A stretch of 64,000 nucleotides of DNA, from positions 39,509,038-39,573,037 of the forward strand of contig NC_052353.1 of assembly GCF_009727055.1 (NCBI RefSeq), read 5' to 3'. The notes under the pieces are model-generated. The model did no database searches. It was not told the DNA's origin and saw only the letters and a program-made list of their open reading frames with translations. This DNA is from Benincasa hispida. Its lineage: Eukaryota > Streptophyta > Magnoliopsida > Cucurbitales > Cucurbitaceae. The translations under genes were made by a program, and so were the position numbers. Below, piece after piece: positions 60,146-64,000 of the stretch (position 1 is its first letter; every line of letters begins with the position of its first letter).

Positions 60146-63100
60146 CTACTTAATTAGAATGCATCTAATAGGCGACCCCTCGGCACCAAGCAACCTAAGA
60201 GGTAAGCAATGGATCGAATATAATCCTGGCTGGACGCCATCAAGCTTTAAACCTTCGACGAGAATGGTTTCCTGAAGCAATAAGAGGGGAGATCTTGTTC
60301 ATTACTTAGTATCTCAAAATGAAGTCACATAAATTTAAAAAAAAAAAAAAAAAAATTGGGTGCTACATGGGCTACACCCTTATCCTATGTTATATACCTG
60401 ATGAAAAGATACTTAAGGAAAATAAATGCAGAACGCTCTCAATGAAAGATGCGACAGGAAAAAATTGGTATTGTATAGAAGCTTCATAAACAAGTTGGGA
60501 TAGGATAAGGGTGGGGTTGACAACATATCCTATATATCTTTTACTTTAACTTCCAAGGGAAAGGGGAGAGACTTAAGTCATATGTTTGAATAGGCAACAG
60601 GACTTGCTTCCTTCCTTCTCATATCAATTATCAGAAGGACAGAAACCAATATCATTTCATAATAGAAAGAATTAGATAAGAGATGACTCAGAGGTGGAAA
60701 TTTAGTTGTCATCAGGAAATGGAAAAGAAAATGTCCAGAGACACATTCATTAAACCGAGTTCCTTTTTTTAAGTCAACATAAATGGTGAGAAGAATTATT
60801 AGATAATTAGTTAATTTTAGTTAATATTTAGTTTGGTTGTTGATTTAGATTAATTAGTGTTTAATTAGAATTAGTTAATTGTTTGATTTCCTTATAATTT
60901 GTAAGGCTATAAATAATCACTTTAGGGTTATAATAGAAAGCTTCTGAATATCATTCTTATAAAGAACTTGTATTCTTGAAGAGTCTCTCAACTTTAGAGA
61001 CAGATTTCCCTTACTTGGTCGTAGATTTGGCCTAAAACCTTAACCCTTTGTATCAATATGCTTCATTTTGCATTAGAAGCTCTATCTCATAAACTACCAT
61101 TCCAATTCTCAATCTAGCAGTCAGAAAGAAGAAATTCAAGACTCTTTGTAATTGATTTAAATAATAAAGATACCTAAACAAGCATATATAGAATATATTC
61201 TCTACAACAGAAAGAAAAATTCCTTACCCTGCCTCTTAAAAATTCAAGATGAGATGGAATAAGATCATCAAAGGCAGCAACTGATAAGTAGTCAATTCCT
61301 GCATAATTGAATGAGACTTCAGTTGAACCATTGGGCTTTCAGAAAATATAAATCTGATTTCAAATTAATAGAATATTAATCTCTCTCACCAACTAGTTTG
61401 ATGTCAGTGTTCTCTACAAGCCATTTTGCCCCATCTTTCATAAATCCCACATAGCTTGTGTCAAACTCCTTTTTCCACATGAGACGTCTGCATTGGAATG
61501 GATCAAAGGTGAGTAAGTTTCTTAGTTGAAATTTGTGAGACTTTCTTCACTACAAAACCAGGACTCTACAGTTTATGAAACATATAGCTAAATTGACTCC
61601 CCACAAACGAGACCAAATAAGAAACTGGTAAATAGGCAAATCTGTAAAAGTGAGGATTAAGGATTTGTTGCATGTGATACTTATCAGACATTAAATCTCA
61701 AATGAACGCATAAGATGGTCTCTCCGGTTCAAACTTCATGAAAAGAAAAGCAGGGCCAACAAGGCAGAAGTTAGCTAATTAGACAATAACTAGGTTGTTG
61801 AATTATGGGCTTTTTTTTTCAAAATGTAATGCTTCAAGTTATTTACTTTATTGTTTGATTTATTTTTCAGCTTTTGGTTTTTAAGTTATTAAGTTTATGC
61901 TTTTAATATACCTTTAATTTGTAAGTTATTAAGCTTACTTTTTGTTCCTATAAAAGGGTGATGTTTCATGTAAAATATAAATCGCCAATCTTTTTCTTAC
62001 TCAAATCAAAAGATTAAATTTCACTCATTTTTTCTTTCCTTTGTTTAACAAACATTGAGATATTGATTTGCTTTTGCAAATTTTTATTTTTTCAATCAAT
62101 TCCATTTTCTCAACAATAGCATTAGAATTACTTTGATTTTTCAACAGTATGGTATGTATGTCCACCAATAATAGCATTGGAAGTTCAGAAATTCATATTT
62201 GGATTTCTCAAAATAAGAACAAAAAGACCTGTGAAAATGAAAACCTAGAAGAAGTTCCTTCAAATAAAAGCATCAACGATTTTATCAAACAAAATGCATC
62301 GATGTTATAACAGCTGAAGGATTCCATTCAGATGATTCCTCTTTAAAAAAAAAGGACAAACTGAAAGTTCTTCACCCTGATGACAATTCAAAAATCTTTA
62401 CCTGTCTGTATTTAATGTTCTGAAGAGTACACGACGCACACCTTTAGGAATATTTAAAGACTTCATGACCTCAGCTGCAACAATTGGAGAACCAAAATTC
62501 GTTTCATCACCCATTTCACAAATTGTGGTTTCTTATAATATAAACCTTAAGCCTCATTCAATTCTTGAATTGCTAAACATATCCACACTCTGATGCAAAG
62601 CTAAATTAGTGAGAAACATACGAAAAACAATCAAGGAAATCAATGGAGAATGCTTGTAAACGTGTACCAGTGATGTTCTTCTCCCTTGGAACGTCCACCA
62701 ACAGTCCAGGACCTGACGAAACAGATACTTCAAATCAGCGTACTAAATTCAGGCTTCGATTTAAGATAAATCCAGAGCATACCAAAGCCACAAGCACAAA
62801 TAGTTGAAGATATTAAGAACCAATACCATTAAGAACTTCCAGATCGAGTGTGTCAACATCGAAACCGGCGTCGAAGTAGTGATCAAAGACATGACCAGGC
62901 GCATCGACGTGCGTGCCAGTGTGAGCTGGAAGCTTCATTTCAGAATTGTTAGCAAGCGAGCCATTCTTCATGCTCTTGGGAAGCCAGAGGAACTGGCCAA
63001 GCCCTTGGTCAGATTCCCAAGACGGCATATCTGTAGTGAACCGATGACTTATGTCGATGATTCTTCCATTATCGTACACCTCCCGGCGAATAGGAGTGAG

Positions 63101-63238
63101 TCTGTCGTCGGAAAGTGAGCAATCAGTGGCACCGGTATCGACGACGGACGGGTAGGCTGTATTGGAAGCAGCGGCAAGGAGGAGACCTGGAAGGGCCTGG
63201 AACAAAAGGAAGAGGAGAAAAGATGACCGGAGATTCAT
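60146..63238 (-). CDS. Cyclase-family protein (kynurenine formamidase-like fold), six exons
   Basis: Minus-strand exons 63238-62827, 62712-62668, 62474-62402, 61487-61390, 61298-61228 and 60271-60146 total 825 bases, 274 aa and TAG. All introns have GT-AG ends and phases agree. Residues 1-24 are a signal peptide ([20 protein letters not shown]). IIDISHRF and [11 protein letters not shown] (residues 106-116) give the metal-binding HxGTHxDxxxH signature of the cyclase superfamily (PF04199). Then come [95 protein letters not shown] and [15 protein letters not shown] at the C-terminus. Length and order match plant CYCLASE1-like secreted/apoplastic proteins. The substrate is unknown. No damaging change was seen. 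Confidence 0.95.
60797..61119 (+). repeat. Possible solo LTR in intron 5 of the cyclase gene
   Basis: About 320 bp from TATTAGATAATTAG to AATCTAGCA, with a TATA-like GCTATAAATAATC at about 60906 and LTR-like layout. The ends are not clean TG...CA and no target duplication was found. Confidence 0.35.
61796..62146 (+). repeat. Possible solo LTR in intron 3 of the cyclase gene
   Basis: It starts TGTTGAATTATGGGC and could end at TTCTCAACA (62115) or TTTTCAACA (62146). CCTATAAAAGGGTG at about 61949 would be its TATA box. No convincing 5-bp duplication was found. Confidence 0.45.
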
Positions 63239-64000
63239 GATCGGAGGAGCTCCGGAGGAATTTGTTAGAGAAAGATTATGGGTTGCTGTTCTTCAGGAAT
63301 AAATGGAAATTGAAACTGAAATTGAAAAAAGAGATTTAACAGTTGCTGTGTTCTCAACTTCTCAGATAATGGTGGACTAAGGGATCATATTCTTCGTCTA
63401 ATAAGAGGAAAACGACAAAATTAATTTTGTGAGTCAATTTTCAATTTTATGGATAAAGTACTCATAATTATAGGCAGATATTTTTGTAATTTATACATCT
63501 TTTTTATTAGCGTTCATATTCATATTTAGCTTAATTATTATAATTTGTGGTGTTTTATTTATATTCGTAAGAGTATCAAAAATATCGATTAATCATTAGT
63601 CGAATCCTCTTCATGTTTTAATACCAAATGTTCTAGGTCAAATGGATTATTTCGTGAAACTGTTTCAGACGTGGATATAAAATATATAGATATATTAATG
63701 TATATAGACGAATATTTCCAAATATATTCGTATAAGACTTTTTTGTAATTTTCAATCTTTTCATAGTTAGTAAGAGTTTGGGGATTCCAAACTTTCTTTT
63801 TCTTTTTTTTTTAAGAATATGATTCATTATTTAGAGTGCAAAAGTTTTTGGGTTATTTTCAATAATTATTTAAGCAAACTTCTTACACCTTAGTCAAATT
63901 GAATAGTGTTTAACTTGACTTGTATAATGTTTCATAGAAAATTTTACTTATATCTCTTTTAATCAATTAAGTTAGGTTTAATTTAGTAATTATTTGAAGT
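63239..64000. other. 5' flank of the cyclase gene and intergenic sequence
   Basis: The promoter and 5' UTR of the minus-strand gene should lie in the first few hundred bases. The remainder is AT-rich with no supported gene. Confidence 0.5.

Noticed and set aside
62804..63118. Plus-strand frame opposite cyclase exon 1
   Set aside because: Antisense shadow; the minus strand carries the signal peptide and the HxGTHxDxxxH motif.
1..64000. CRISPR arrays, bacterial operons, tRNA or rRNA genes
   Set aside because: Nothing resembling them was seen; spliced genes and plant retroelements show this is eukaryotic nuclear DNA. Small RNA genes cannot be excluded by eye.

Overview
This is an AT-rich, repeat-dominated stretch of a plant nuclear genome. 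The evidence is two spliced genes of plant families (a Root_cap-type wall protein and a cyclase-family protein), Ty1/copia retrotransposons with initiator-Met tRNA primer sites, hAT and CACTA DNA-transposon traces, and an endogenous caulimovirus-like sequence. The copia Gag/Pol style and the recurrent GATAGA-type palindromic repeats suggest a cucurbit, but that is inference.

Layout. 1-2835: 3' end of a decayed copia element (R1), a broken gag followed by a 1.9 kb LTR. 2836-17764: AT-rich sequence with a hAT MITE (5633-5967), microsatellites, palindromic repeats and one possible 45-codon ORF. 17765-17881 (minus): a lone first exon resembling the plant E3 ligase CHIP, with a premature stop. 17994-29995: a nested nest. 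Copia element R2 has its 5' LTR split by a second family (R3: 2.4 kb LTR plus leader, itself carrying a hAT MITE) and its gag split by a solo R3 LTR with a perfect 5-bp target duplication. 31331-33728: another solo R3 LTR that itself holds a tiny LTR. 35452-35468 and 40281-40296: two CACTA-type termini. 35955-36041: a lone exon resembling DUF1218 proteins. 40330-40890: a TCGGAG-type minisatellite.

The two apparently intact genes are on the minus strand. The first, at 42285-44364, has two exons and encodes about 592 aa: a secreted Cys-rich/Pro-rich/Root_cap protein. The second, at 60146-63238, has six exons and encodes about 274 aa: a cyclase-family protein with the HxGTHxDxxxH metal motif. 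In both, splice phases and family motifs agree across every junction.

Between them lies the most unusual structure. At 46262-52070 is an endogenous pararetrovirus-like sequence starting at a tRNA-Met primer-site match. It runs through movement-protein, capsid/zinc-knuckle and protease-like regions, then turns, just before where reverse transcriptase should start, into an inverted second copy of its own 5' 1.5 kb. It abuts a 5'-truncated LTR of another copia element (R4, 52258-59462, same family as R1).

A second cross-cutting signal is the near-palindromic word CTAAACGATCGTTTAG and its variants. It is dispersed or tandemly arrayed in the LTRs of two different retroelement families (R2 and R3) and in the R3 leader. 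No retroelement reading frame here is intact.
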